A DNA stretch of 64,000 nt from Variovorax sp. MHTC-1 (lineage in GTDB: Bacteria; Pseudomonadota; Gammaproteobacteria; Burkholderiales; Burkholderiaceae_C): positions 1 through 64,000 of the forward strand of contig NZ_RWKI01000017.1 in assembly GCF_003984645.1 (NCBI RefSeq), given 5' to 3'. The notes beneath the pieces are model-generated. The model had not been told where the DNA came from. It did not search any database and worked only from the letters and a program-made list of their open reading frames with translations. Shown here one piece after another: positions 9,101 to 17,338 of this stretch. Both the position numbers and the translations under genes were made by a program. Every line of letters begins with the position of its first letter. The first letter of the stretch is position 1.

Positions 9101-11503
9101 ATCGCGCTGAAATCACGCGTGATCTACGTCTACACGATGTTCGTGCACCATTGGAACAATCACTGGTCGAGCATGACGCCGTGGTTCCGCCGCGGCATCG
9201 AGGCCGGCTACCAGTCGGGCGACCTGCTCTACCTCGCCTACAGCGCGCAGGACTGCATCATCTGGGACCCGAAGCTCGACCTGGAAACGGCGGCGCAGGA
9301 GCATGCCGACTTCCTCACCATCGTGCGCGACTGCGAGTACCAGGACTCGCTCGATTCGGGCACCCTCTTCCTGCAGATGCAGCGCAATTTCCTGGGCCAG
9401 ACCGACAGCCTGTGCTCGATGAACGACGCCACCTTCGACGAGCAACGCTGCCTCGAGGGCATGCGGCAGCGCAGGTTCATGACCGGCGTCGCCAACTACC
9501 ACATCTACAAGGCGGAGATCTGCTGGTTCTACGGCGCACACGCACAAGCGCTGGCGCATGTGCGCGAACAGGATCGGTTGATCGCCTCGGCGATGTCGCT
9601 GCCGCAACTTGCGCGCTTCTACATCGTCGCGTTCCTCACGCTGGCGGCGTGCCTGCCCGGGATGGCACCGGACGAGCAGGCCGCCACGCGCAGGCGCATG
9701 CGCGCGGATCTGCGGCGCATGACGCGCTGGGCCGCGAACTGCCCGGACAACTTCCTGCATCTGCAGCGGCTCATGCAAGGGGAACTCGCCCGCGTCGACG
9801 GACGCATCGAGCCGGCGCTGCGGGGATACGAGCAGGCCATGGAGGCTGCCCGCGAGGCGGGGTTTCGCCGCGACGAAGCGATGGCGAACGAGCTCGCCGC
9901 CCGGCATCTACTCGCCACCGGTCGGGGCAAGGCGGCCGAAGGCTATCTGCGAGCGGCGCGCAACCTCTACGAAAGCTGGGGTGCTCGGCGCAAGGTTGCT
10001 CACCTCGAGGAGGAGTTCGCACAACTGCTTCGGTCGCAGGCCAGCCGGGGCAACGCAGTGGGCAGCGGTGCCGATCTGCGCACGGCCGATTCGATCGGCG
10101 TCGATTCGGCCGCGCTCGACCTGGCCTCGGTCATGAAGGCTTCGCAGGCGATTTCCAGCGAGATTGCGCTGGAGCAGCTGTGGACCACCACGATGCGGAT
10201 CATGCTCGAGAACTCCGGTGGCCAGCGCGGTTGCTTCGTGGTCCGGCAGGACGGCCAGCTGGTCATCGAGGGCCTGTGCGAGATCGACCGCGAAGCCCCC
10301 GCTACCCCACGAGCGATTCCCTTCGACGGCAACGAGGGGGCGCTCCCGATCTCGATCGTCTACCACGTGCTGCACACGAACAGCCCGCTCGTGCTGCACG
10401 ATGCGGCGCGTGCTGGGCGCTTCTCCCGCGACGCCTACCTGCTCGCGCGCAAGCCGCAGTCGGTGCTGTGCATTCCGCTGCTGCACCATGGCAAGTTCGA
10501 GGGCGCGATCTACATGGAGAACAGCCTGACCGGCGGCGTGTTCACCGACGATCGCATCGAGCTGATCCAGCTGCTCGCGGCCCAGGTGTCGATCTCCATC
10601 GAGAACGCCAGGCTCTACAAGGACCAGCAGCGCTTGATCGACGCCCAGCGCCGCTTCGTGCCGAGTCAGTTCCTGGAAAGCCTGGACCGGCTCGACATCG
10701 CGCGCGTGGACCTGGGCGAGAACGTGGCCAAGACCATGAGCGTGATGTTCGCCGACCTGCGCGGCTTCACGCCGCTCGCCGAACGACTCGATCCGCGCAG
10801 CATCATCGACCTGCTCAACCGCTACTTCCGCAGCATGGAGGAGCAGATCACGCAGGCAGGCGGCTTCATCGACTCGTTCGCGGGCGACGAGATCAAGGTG
10901 CTGTTCGACACCGGGGCCGACGCTGCCGTTCGCGCGGGCATCGGCATGTGGCGCGCGCTTGAGGCGTTCAACGAACGCGCCGCCGCGCTGGGCCAGCCCC
11001 AGCTGGCCGCCGGCATCGGCGCCAACACCGGGCCGGTGGTGCTGGGGACCGTGGGCGGGAGGGACCGCATCCAGTGCACCGTGATCGGCGACACCGTCAA
11101 CCTGGCGTCGCGCATCGAGCAGCTCACCAAGGTCTATGGCGCACGCTTCCTGATCGGCGAGCACACCTTCCGCAGCCTGTACGAGCCGCAGGCTTTCGCG
11201 CTGCGCCAGATCGACCGGGTGGCGGTCAAGGGCAAGAACGTCGCGGTCGACCTCTATGAGGTGATCGACGCCGAGGCGCCGGCGCGGCGCGCGGCCAAGC
11301 TCGCCACGCGCGCGCTGCTGCGATCGGCGATGGAGAAGTACTTCGGCGGCGGCTTCGATGCAGCGCGGGCCTTGTTCGAGCAGGTTAGTGCAGTGGATCC
11401 GGGCGATGCCGTCCCGCGGCTGTTCGTCGAGCGTTGCGCCCGCCACCTGCGCGAGCCATCAGCAGGCGAATGGCAAGGCTTCGAGCGCCTGATCCACAAG
11501 TAG
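6146..11503 (+). CDS. Giant signalling protein: kinase-like domain, AAA-type ATPase, TPR-like region, GAF, class III nucleotidyl cyclase
   Basis: The protein has 1785 residues; two GTG codons in tandem at 6146 form the start. Residues about 5-275 are protein-kinase-like: the beta-3 lysine is present (VIIKTLD), but the catalytic loop reads VVHKNIEPHS, so the HRD aspartate is Asn, and DFG reads DFS. About 300-600 form an ATPase with Walker A GHSGVGKSAL and Walker B VIFLDDLQFSD. About 740-1310 are helical repeats. About 1325-1490 is a GAF domain. About 1530-1690 is a class III cyclase with both metal aspartates (MFADLRGF, AGDEIKVLF) and GDTVNLASRIEQL for base and transition state. The usual substrate-selecting Lys before GD is Ser. 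It probably makes a cyclic nucleotide in response to the upstream modules; the kinase part may be inactive. Confidence 0.9.
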   Translation: MVKIPGYQIGERIHQSQRRSVYRAVRVADDHPVIIKTLDAEYPGRQEVAELRREFHLLTRLQSVESVIRVHALEAWGNGNVALVLEPFGRSLSEQIAAHGERGLALESLFRIAVAIAQALARIHELDVVHKNIEPHSILVDGTDAVRLIDFSIASELSLERQSDALSKRLEGALRYMSPEQTGRMNRYLDYRSDFYSLGITLFELLTGELPFHAESVLEWVHSHIGKAPPSPSEVDPRIPQPVSAIVLKLMAKNAEDRYQSSFGLIEDLGRCQRELAQTGTIAAFALGHRDVSRKFHIPQRLYGREPERAALLALFERVTAGGTELCMVSGHSGVGKSALVNEIAKPLVRQRGYLIQGKFDQFQRSTPYSAVAVAFRSLVRQLMVEPAERRQAWRRKLLAAVAPNAQVLVDLIPELEQLVGVPPAVPELPPNEAQNRLQIAFLNFVRVIASEEPLVIFLDDLQFSDASTLNLIRWLATARELRHLLVIGAYRSNEVDIGHPLRLALNEIQESRAVHALALLPLELAAVEQLVADALHTDAAACRPLAELLHERAQGNPFFLSEILRTLEQARAIAFVPEAGRWRWDMDAVQRSGLGSDVVDFVIANLRKLPAATQRVLQLAACIGNAFDLRTLSIIHERSMDETGEDLLPALQRHLVIPLNDDYKLVGKAGGAAATDTGLNPSYRFQHDRVQQAAYALIDAEHKEAVHLSVGRLIQRHASEDERKERLIEIVGHLNECLRLITDPAERKALARLNLAAGIRAQRSSAYESALGYLRTGQELLPPDAWTSDIDLTMALATEYQQCAYLTARYDEAESWIEQMLAHARSNLEKAEILSMRTRQYATTGKMSESIGAATTGLALLGMRLAANPDRAAIGREVAAIRRNLGGRKIAELIAAPPMSDRAHQVAMRLLMEIFPAAFLSGSGNLFLFLVLKSVNISLRYGNGPESAFAYAAYGMLLCGALDDPALGYEYGKLAVAMNDRLDDIALKSRVIYVYTMFVHHWNNHWSSMTPWFRRGIEAGYQSGDLLYLAYSAQDCIIWDPKLDLETAAQEHADFLTIVRDCEYQDSLDSGTLFLQMQRNFLGQTDSLCSMNDATFDEQRCLEGMRQRRFMTGVANYHIYKAEICWFYGAHAQALAHVREQDRLIASAMSLPQLARFYIVAFLTLAACLPGMAPDEQAATRRRMRADLRRMTRWAANCPDNFLHLQRLMQGELARVDGRIEPALRGYEQAMEAAREAGFRRDEAMANELAARHLLATGRGKAAEGYLRAARNLYESWGARRKVAHLEEEFAQLLRSQASRGNAVGSGADLRTADSIGVDSAALDLASVMKASQAISSEIALEQLWTTTMRIMLENSGGQRGCFVVRQDGQLVIEGLCEIDREAPATPRAIPFDGNEGALPISIVYHVLHTNSPLVLHDAARAGRFSRDAYLLARKPQSVLCIPLLHHGKFEGAIYMENSLTGGVFTDDRIELIQLLAAQVSISIENARLYKDQQRLIDAQRRFVPSQFLESLDRLDIARVDLGENVAKTMSVMFADLRGFTPLAERLDPRSIIDLLNRYFRSMEEQITQAGGFIDSFAGDEIKVLFDTGADAAVRAGIGMWRALEAFNERAAALGQPQLAAGIGANTGPVVLGTVGGRDRIQCTVIGDTVNLASRIEQLTKVYGARFLIGEHTFRSLYEPQAFALRQIDRVAVKGKNVAVDLYEVIDAEAPARRAAKLATRALLRSAMEKYFGGGFDAARALFEQVSAVDPGDAVPRLFVERCARHLREPSAGEWQGFERLIHK

Positions 11504-11533
11504 ACGCCCGAGGGCTGAGCGGCCTGGCTTCCA

Positions 11534-12853
11534 TCAGGGATCGCAGCCGAAGCAGGGCGAGAGGTCGGCGCCGCCCTTGCTCCGGCAACGCGCCATTGCC
11601 TGTTCGAAGGTGTAGATCGGCGAGATCGTCTTGGGGTTGAAGCACAGATCCATCTGTGCCAGGGCGCAGATCGTCAGGCGGTCGCCGTCGTTGACGGGAT
11701 TTGGTGCGCCGCTGCCGTCGGGGTCGCCGAACCAGCGTTGGCAGGCTTGCTGCTTCGCCGCGGCCGGATCGATCGCCTCGCCCCGCCGCGCCGCATCCGC
11801 GCACTCGCCGAGGAAGGTCGCTGCGACCAGGTCCTGGGCTTCGTACTTGCGGATGTCCGGGATCTTGCCGGGGTCGCTGGTGCAACACCCGGTCACGCCC
11901 GCGGCGATCATGTGGTTGGCGATCATGTAGGGCGTCGCCTTGGAGCTGCCCGGGTGAATCCGAACGAATCCCGCCTGCAGCACGTTGGCCGTCGGCGAGC
12001 CGTTGGCGTCCTTCGGCAACTGGTCCTTGAAGCGCGTGCGAAACCAACCGGGCGCCTGCGGGTCGTAGAGCGGGGAACCGCACACCAGCAAGGGAAGCGT
12101 CGTCGGATTGGCCGCGTTGCCCGGTGGATTCAGCATCAACTCGAGCATCGAGCGGACATAGGTATGTCCATGCGCTTCGTTGTCGAAGAACATCGACGTC
12201 AGATTGATCGGGAAATAGTCATTTGGATACTCGCTCTCCCCGGAACCGGGCGCCGCGATCGGATTGACGTCGATGATCGCGTGGTAGCGGTTCGGCTCCT
12301 GGATGCCCACGCAGCGAAGGATCTGCGCCCAGCGGCGCAGCGTCATGTTGTTCAGATAGTTGGCGGTGCGGTAGGCGACGATTGGCGGATAGTGCAGCAG
12401 TGTCACGGCCTGGTGGTTCGCAATCGGCATGCCCAGCGGCAGACACGGCAACCATTCCGACGGGCCGTCGCTGCGGTTCACGGGATAGCCCGCCATCGGG
12501 TTCCACGCCGGGGTCTCCCGGCAGGCGTCGGCGCCTTGGAGCGCAAGGCCCGCACACCGGGGATCGAGCATCGCCACGTGCATGGCTGCGAACTGCTCGG
12601 CCTCGAGCGTGAAGGCCGGCAGGGCGCGGAAATTCACCACGTAGCCCGTGGCGCTGGCGGCCCTGCTCACGCTGAGCGAGTCGGGCTCGATCTCGATGCC
12701 GTCCTCCGCCAGCGAGCTGGCCGTGAAATGCGCGATCACGTCCTCGTAGGTCTCGAGCTTGAGCGCCTTTCGGGTGTCCGCATCGAGGTGAGAGGGATCG
12801 GGATAGATCCGTTCCTGGTAAGCACGCGAGCCGGGCAAGGAGTACAGGGTCAC
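11534..12853 (-). CDS. Hypothetical protein, 439 aa, Cys-rich C-terminus
   Basis: The GTG start sits five bases after a full GGAGGTGA ribosome site, which makes this start convincing. The protein has no signal peptide or membrane segment and no family that I recognise. The sequence looks globular and coding: FFDNEAHGHTYVRSMLELML and GFVRIHPGSSKATPYMIANH in the middle. The second half gathers cysteines (GCCTSDPG, FLGECADAA, QQACQRWFGD, TICALAQMDLCFN, CFGCDP at the end), which could bind metal or form disulfides. It is transcribed toward the giant kinase-cyclase gene with a 30 bp gap, so the two are convergent. Function unknown. Confidence 0.75.
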   Translation of the reverse strand: MTLYSLPGSRAYQERIYPDPSHLDADTRKALKLETYEDVIAHFTASSLAEDGIEIEPDSLSVSRAASATGYVVNFRALPAFTLEAEQFAAMHVAMLDPRCAGLALQGADACRETPAWNPMAGYPVNRSDGPSEWLPCLPLGMPIANHQAVTLLHYPPIVAYRTANYLNNMTLRRWAQILRCVGIQEPNRYHAIIDVNPIAAPGSGESEYPNDYFPINLTSMFFDNEAHGHTYVRSMLELMLNPPGNAANPTTLPLLVCGSPLYDPQAPGWFRTRFKDQLPKDANGSPTANVLQAGFVRIHPGSSKATPYMIANHMIAAGVTGCCTSDPGKIPDIRKYEAQDLVAATFLGECADAARRGEAIDPAAAKQQACQRWFGDPDGSGAPNPVNDGDRLTICALAQMDLCFNPKTISPIYTFEQAMARCRSKGGADLSPCFGCDP

Positions 12854-13014
12854 ACCATCACCTCCGGAACTGGATCAAAGGCCAAGCGCCCGTCGGCGAC
12901 TGGGGTCCGTGCCTGAGCGCCGACTATACGGGGACGCTGGTGGCGCGCAAGGCCGATTGCGACACCCCCGCCAGCCAATCCAACGATCCAGCCTGCAGCT
13001 CCGAGGCGTCAGCT

Positions 13015-13263
13015 TCACTCCGCTTGATTCCGGCCCTCCCTCTCCGCAATGAACGCCCTCGCTTCTTCCTCAAGGACAATGATCGCCGCGGCCTGGTTGT
13101 GCTGCTGGCCCGCCAAGGCGATACGGCACTGCTGGCTTTGGCCTTGGGAGAGGTCCGCATAACCAGCGACGAAGCCGTCCTCCGCAAGCTTGGTCAAACA
13201 AATTCGGACGGACCATCCCTCGTGATCGAAGCGCTTCACTTCGAACTCGTCATCGGCGTCCAC
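13015..13263 (-). CDS. Small hypothetical protein (82 aa)
   Basis: It starts MDADDEFEVKRFDHEGWSVR and ends with an acidic/basic helix (EEEARAFIAEREGRNQ). It reads as a compact alpha/beta cytoplasmic protein: several strands (WSVRICLTKL, VAGYADLSQ, QCRIALAG) followed by one helix. Codon use is like that of neighbouring genes. It resembles small uncharacterised proteins common in Comamonadaceae, but I cannot assign a role. It stands alone, upstream of the 439-residue hypothetical on the same strand with a 160 bp gap. Confidence 0.6.
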   Translation of the reverse strand: MDADDEFEVKRFDHEGWSVRICLTKLAEDGFVAGYADLSQGQSQQCRIALAGQQHNQAAAIIVLEEEARAFIAEREGRNQAE

Positions 13264-13439
13264 AGCAGCTCCCCGAGATTGCGAACGCCGCCGACCGGCC
13301 GCGAATGGCTAGATTAAGCCCTTCGACCTACAACGCAGTCAACGGGTGGCGGGTTCTCCCAGCGGCAGCCCCTTGGCTTCGGGGCATCCAGGTCCGATCA
13401 CACCAGAGTTGCGCGGGCAACGACGTAGACGCTCGCCTA

Positions 13440-13637
13440 TCAGCGAATCGTCGAAAGGCGACCGAACGCCGTTGCGCATCCCATCGCCGTCGTGCACTCT
13501 TTCACCAACGCCGCGGATTGGGTTACTCGCTCTGACAGTCGATCGTTCAACGGCTTCCACCCACGGTAGTGCGGCACCATCAAGTACCACGCCGCCCCCG
13601 CCGCGGCCACGCCGGCGCCCATGAATATCCAGAGCAT
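13440..13637 (-). CDS. Small single-pass membrane protein (65 aa)
   Basis: The ATG at 13637 follows GGCGGAAG, a plausible ribosome site. The product begins with one hydrophobic segment, LWIFMGAGVAAAGAAWYL (about residues 2-19), followed by a polar tail with two cysteines (KECTTAMGCATAF). It is likely an inner-membrane anchored protein with a short exposed domain. No family recognised; the start and the coding status are supported only by the ribosome site and composition. It is divergent from the DUF302 gene 45 bp away. Confidence 0.5.
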   Translation of the reverse strand: MLWIFMGAGVAAAGAAWYLMVPHYRGWKPLNDRLSERVTQSAALVKECTTAMGCATAFGRLSTIR

Positions 13638-13681
13638 GACTTCCGCCCTCAACCTCTCGTTTGGTTAAGGCACGAGTTTGA

Positions 13682-14155
13682 ATGGTCAGAGCCCGTTTTC
13701 GCATCGCCCTCTGGGTCTTCCTCAACGATGTCCTGGCCAGGCTATGCGCCTTCGCCGTCTTTGCTGCAGGGGGCCTGATAGCCATCACGAGCCCGCACTC
13801 ACCCGCAGAAACAGCGTCGCGCTTGGAGGCTGCGGTCAAACAACGAGGATTGACCGTGTTTGCGCGTATCGATCATGTCGATGGCGCATCAGCGGTTGGA
13901 CAGACGCTTCGCCCGACCGAGGTGTTCATCTTCGACAGCGCCCAGGCAGGTACGCCATTCATGGAGTGCCAGCAAACAGTGGGGATCGACCTTCCGCTCA
14001 AGGCCTTGATCTGGCAGGACGCCAATCAACAGACCTGGTTCGGCTTCAACGACCCTGCCTGGCTCGCCAGACGGCATGGAGCGGATGCCTGCCCGTCGGT
14101 CGAGGACCTGACCAAGGCCCTGGCTGATCTGGGCGCGGCGGCCACGTCACAATAG
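13682..14155 (+). CDS. DUF302-domain protein with N-terminal membrane segment
   Basis: The protein has 157 residues. A hydrophobic segment near the start (about 17-36, LARLCAFAVFAAGGLIAI) is followed by a DUF302 domain: AVKQRGLTVFARIDHV, TEVFIFDSAQAGTPFMECQQ and TVGIDLPLKALIWQD, WFGFNDPAWLARRHG. DUF302 is a small alpha/beta fold often found in secreted or membrane-anchored proteins of unknown function. A second DUF302 protein lies at 35.3 kb in the cupin operon, sharing the pattern of a strand-rich centre and a DPAWLARRHG-like segment. No operon partner is evident here. Confidence 0.85.
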   Translation: MVRARFRIALWVFLNDVLARLCAFAVFAAGGLIAITSPHSPAETASRLEAAVKQRGLTVFARIDHVDGASAVGQTLRPTEVFIFDSAQAGTPFMECQQTVGIDLPLKALIWQDANQQTWFGFNDPAWLARRHGADACPSVEDLTKALADLGAAATSQ

Positions 14156-14179
14156 GCTCGCGGTCGATGCTCTGCGCGG

Positions 14180-14443
14180 TCAAACGGCCCCGACATACTC
14201 TCCGCGGGCCGGGTAGTTCTTCGCTAGCGCGAAGTCGAGCCGGGCGCAAAGCGCCGGGCCGAAGGTGAAGAACGCGATGATGTCGTTTTTCTCGCCTGCT
14301 TGAGGGGCGAATGCAAGACGCTTGGGTAACGCAGTCCCATCGAGCAAGCGCTTCGAAATCAAGCCTCGTGCGAACCGATCTCCGCCACAACCAATGATCG
14401 AGCGGAAGAGTATTGAGAAGGCAACTGCAAGAGCAATGCTCAC
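14180..14443 (-). CDS. Small hypothetical protein coupled to the SGNH hydrolase
   Basis: A GTG start overlaps the stop of the upstream SGNH hydrolase by four bases (GTGA), the arrangement typical of translational coupling. The 87-residue product begins with a hydrophobic segment (SIALAVAFSILFRSIIGC) and continues with a basic then mixed stretch ending KNYPARGEYVGAV. It might be a secreted or anchored partner of the hydrolase. No family is recognised, and the evidence is mainly the overlap, so it may be chance. Confidence 0.4.
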   Translation of the reverse strand: MSIALAVAFSILFRSIIGCGGDRFARGLISKRLLDGTALPKRLAFAPQAGEKNDIIAFFTFGPALCARLDFALAKNYPARGEYVGAV

Positions 14444-15534
14444 GGGGCGAGGAAGCGGGCCACCTCCTCATTGCTGATCGGCGTCAAAGTGAGCCCGAAG
14501 TCTTCGCGCAGTCGCAGGACGAGCGATTGCGCCCGCATTGCGTTCGCCGCCACGCCGGCGTGGCCGTCCTTGAGCACGGCATTGTTGGGCTTGTCACCTG
14601 CCGTATTGGTGACGCGCAGGTCGGAGGCGATGGTGACAGTCTTGTAGGTGGGCTCTCCATTGGGGCCTCGCTCGCCCCATCGCTGCACGAACCAGGCTTC
14701 GACGTCGAGGAAAGCGATCCGCTGCGGATCGGCGAGAGCGAGCTTGCGCAGTTCGGCATTGGCGCCGGCCAGGGCTTTCTTGATATTGGCCATGGCGAAG
14801 CTGCTGCGGTACTTGTCAAAATTGTCTGGATCGTCGGCTCCAGTGCGCAATCCCACAAGCAGGATGCGCGTCGATGGGTGCGAGGCGTGGATCAGCGAGA
14901 TGGCGGCGCTGATCTGCTGTGTGCAGTAGTCGATCGTGCGCCGCAGCTCAGGCGCCCAGGGATCGTGCGATTGGAGGTCAAGCCAGGCGTTCCAGTCGTT
15001 GGCTCCGATGCTGATCACCACCACGCCGCGGCGCCAGCGCTCGGCTTCCCGGTTCATAAGCGCCACCAGGCGCGGCGCCTGGCGGAAGCGCTGGCCAAAC
15101 CGCTCGCCCATCAAATTCTTGCAAGCGGCCCCCGAGTTGGCGAAGTTGTAGAGGTAGTCCTCTTTCTGAGGCGCACGAGAGGCCGGCAGGCCGATCAACT
15201 CGCGCGCCAAGGCAACCCAGCCGGGCTGTCCCCACAGTACCCAGGGACCGATGTCAATCTCGTCGCCGCGCAATCGCGCCAGCACCTCGGTCCACTGGAA
15301 AGTGCGCGATCGCAATGCGCCGCCGCGCTCGCGAGTGCCGGCCGGAAAAGCCGTGCGATCCTGGTAGGAATGGCTGTTGGAGTCACCAAGCACAGCCAGA
15401 GGAATGGTATTCGCCGACGCAGACGGCACGGCCGGCACGTCGTCGCTCCAAGCTGCCACCACGCCGACGGTCAGCACGGCCAGCACCACGACCGCACGCG
15501 CCAACATCACTTCGATATTCGGACTGGCCGCCAT
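14440..15534 (-). CDS. SGNH/GDSL-type hydrolase, exported or membrane-anchored
   Basis: The GDSL block is PLAVLGDSNSHSYQD (Ser nucleophile in GDSNS), followed by the Gly of NFANSGAACKN, the Asn of VVVISIGANDWNAWL and the catalytic DxxH-like DGHAGVAANAMRAQ near the C-terminus. These are the four SGNH blocks, so the enzyme likely removes an acyl or acetyl ester. The protein is led by a hydrophobic segment (MLARAVVVLAVLTVGVVAAW) that acts as signal or anchor. I use the ATG at 15534; starts at 15591 and 15507 are in frame and no ribosome site decides between them. Length is about 364 residues. The methyltransferase gene lies 70 bp upstream on the same strand. Confidence 0.75.
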   Translation of the reverse strand: MAASPNIEVMLARAVVVLAVLTVGVVAAWSDDVPAVPSASANTIPLAVLGDSNSHSYQDRTAFPAGTRERGGALRSRTFQWTEVLARLRGDEIDIGPWVLWGQPGWVALARELIGLPASRAPQKEDYLYNFANSGAACKNLMGERFGQRFRQAPRLVALMNREAERWRRGVVVISIGANDWNAWLDLQSHDPWAPELRRTIDYCTQQISAAISLIHASHPSTRILLVGLRTGADDPDNFDKYRSSFAMANIKKALAGANAELRKLALADPQRIAFLDVEAWFVQRWGERGPNGEPTYKTVTIASDLRVTNTAGDKPNNAVLKDGHAGVAANAMRAQSLVLRLREDFGLTLTPISNEEVARFLAP

Positions 15535-15604
15535 GTAGACAGTCGTTGAGCGAAAGCCGAGAGCGACGATGGTTAGAAGCCCGGCGCGCATTCGATGAGG
15601 CGGA

Positions 15605-16459
15605 TCAAGAAGGTAGCGGCTTGCATCTCTTGAACATTCGTGTGCTGTCCACGAAGTACAAGCCGGTGAAACTTGGAAATGAGCGTTCGGGATAGCCACG
15701 CAGCTCCATGGAGCGGTCCTGTACGGCCCATCTGTCCCAGAGGGTGTATCCAAGCGCCTTGATGTCCTGGATGAACCGAGCGCGGTTGTAGACATGCACT
15801 GGAGCGAAGGCTCCCTCACCAATTTTCTGCATGGTGACAAAGTCCTCTCCGTTGTAGAGGGGGAGCTGGCTCAACAGGATGTGCTGCGGCCGACGTGCGC
15901 ACTTCTTGAGAAGCTGATCGGGCCGTGCGTCTTCAAAGTAGTGAATGGCGTTCACGGCGATCCAGACGTCCTCGCAGGGAGTTCCTATGGATTCATCGAG
16001 GCTCTCGCTCAAGCTCAGGGCCGCAGCGGCGTTTCGCGCCGCCAGGTGCTTTCCTGCCAGAACCACTGACGGCACCTCGACCACACGCCATTTCGGCGCA
16101 TCTGGCATACGGAAGTACCGACAATTGGCGTCGCAGTGAAGGCCGATAGAGCCGCCGATGTCCAGAACGCTGCTCGCCCCGTCGCGCAGTGCGCGGTCAA
16201 GCCACCACATGAACGAATAGTCATAAGGGAACGCCTTCTTCGATCGCACGTCCTCGTGTTCGCTCAAAGCCGCGTCATCGAACTCCGGGCTGTTGGGCAG
16301 CCAAGCGCGCGCAGCCTTGAAGCTGTCGAACACTCCGAAGTGGGAATCGTCTCCATCTCGGGACAAGAACTGTCGGCGTCGCCATTGCAGTTGCGCAGGT
16401 CGTACCCGGGGCTCGTCCAGAAATGGACGGACGACGTCAACTGGGCTGAAGGAAGGCAT
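15605..16459 (-). CDS. Putative methyltransferase, TIGR04325 (LIC12133-like) family
   Basis: The ATG at 16459 follows GAGGAG at good spacing, so the longer open frame upstream is not used. The 284-residue protein has SVLDIGGSIGLHCDANCRYF (SAM-binding glycine motif), WRVVEVPSVVLAGKHLAARN (the family-typical VEVP segment), DVWIAVNAIHYFED and the C-terminal FPSFTGLYFVD. Family members occur in polysaccharide and surface-modification loci and are presumed SAM-dependent methyltransferases, although their substrates are mostly unknown. It precedes an SGNH hydrolase on the same strand; the two could act on the same glycan or lipid, which is inference. Confidence 0.8.
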   Translation of the reverse strand: MPSFSPVDVVRPFLDEPRVRPAQLQWRRRQFLSRDGDDSHFGVFDSFKAARAWLPNSPEFDDAALSEHEDVRSKKAFPYDYSFMWWLDRALRDGASSVLDIGGSIGLHCDANCRYFRMPDAPKWRVVEVPSVVLAGKHLAARNAAAALSLSESLDESIGTPCEDVWIAVNAIHYFEDARPDQLLKKCARRPQHILLSQLPLYNGEDFVTMQKIGEGAFAPVHVYNRARFIQDIKALGYTLWDRWAVQDRSMELRGYPERSFPSFTGLYFVDSTRMFKRCKPLPS

Positions 16460-16741
16460 TGTTTGGCTCCTCGATGCTTCGTCGGTAGTGCTGAGCGCAG
16501 CTGTGCTGCCCCCTCCGCCAGAAGCTGACACCGCGCGCCGAAGACGATGGCTGCGCCTTGAGACATGCTGGTCTCGAATTTCAGGGTGTTGCACGGTCGA
16601 TGGACCGGGATGACACGCGCCGAGCTGTGGACCTGCTCGGCCGCGCTGCGGCGCCACGCCGCGGGAGTGAGCCCACGGACGCGATGCATCGGTCAACGTG
16701 AAAACGGCTTACCTGCGCGTGCGCAGGTGCGCAGCAGCGTT

Positions 16742-17095
16742 TCAGGCGGTGCGTTTTGGAGGTCTTCTAGGGCCGGCGAGGTCCGGCCACGGTGCGTCGA
16801 GTTCATCGACCACGATGGGACGCACTGCCTTTCCGGGAGGAAGGAAGATGGGAGCGACAAACCAAACGGCGGCAGTGTTGAGGAAGCCATCGATGACGAC
16901 GTGCTGTACTGACTCTTCGGAGCCATCCTGCGTGACAGACCCATCATGGTGATGGTGATGCGCCGACCCCTGCCAATGGAGCAGCGCGTGTTCCACCTCC
17001 TTCGGTTCACCAAAAGTGCCGGTTCGGCCACCGATCACGAAGACCTGCCAGAGGGCGGACGCCATGAGGAGCAGAAGGACAAGCCGGAGGCGCAT
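16742..17095 (-). CDS. His-rich secreted hypothetical protein
   Basis: The 117-residue product starts with a signal-peptide-like sequence (RLRLVLLLLMASALWQVFV) and carries HWQGSAHHHHHDGSV, a run of five His beside acidic residues, in the middle. It ends with GPRRPPKRTA. The arrangement recalls small periplasmic proteins that accompany heavy-metal efflux systems, with a signal peptide, a His cluster and a basic Pro-rich end. No efflux genes are adjacent, so a metal role is inference. It is followed by the methyltransferase gene after about 280 bp. Confidence 0.5.
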   Translation of the reverse strand: MRLRLVLLLLMASALWQVFVIGGRTGTFGEPKEVEHALLHWQGSAHHHHHDGSVTQDGSEESVQHVVIDGFLNTAAVWFVAPIFLPPGKAVRPIVVDELDAPWPDLAGPRRPPKRTA

Positions 17096-17338
17096 CTTTC
17101 ATCCGTCGTGTGTTGTATGACCGGGCGTGTTTTGAAGTGAGCGATTCTACGGAATGTAATACCAAAGGGCTACTTGCTGCGCGAAGTTTTTACGCTAGCT
17201 CGCTGCCCAACGGACGTCTTTCCGGCCCACGAGGATCGACGGGCCCCGAATGCGCAACCCCACCTACACGAGCCCGGGTGACTCGCCACACTTCAGGCTA
17301 TGCAGCGGTGAGTTCTCAGGGCGGAGGCATCAGTTAGC

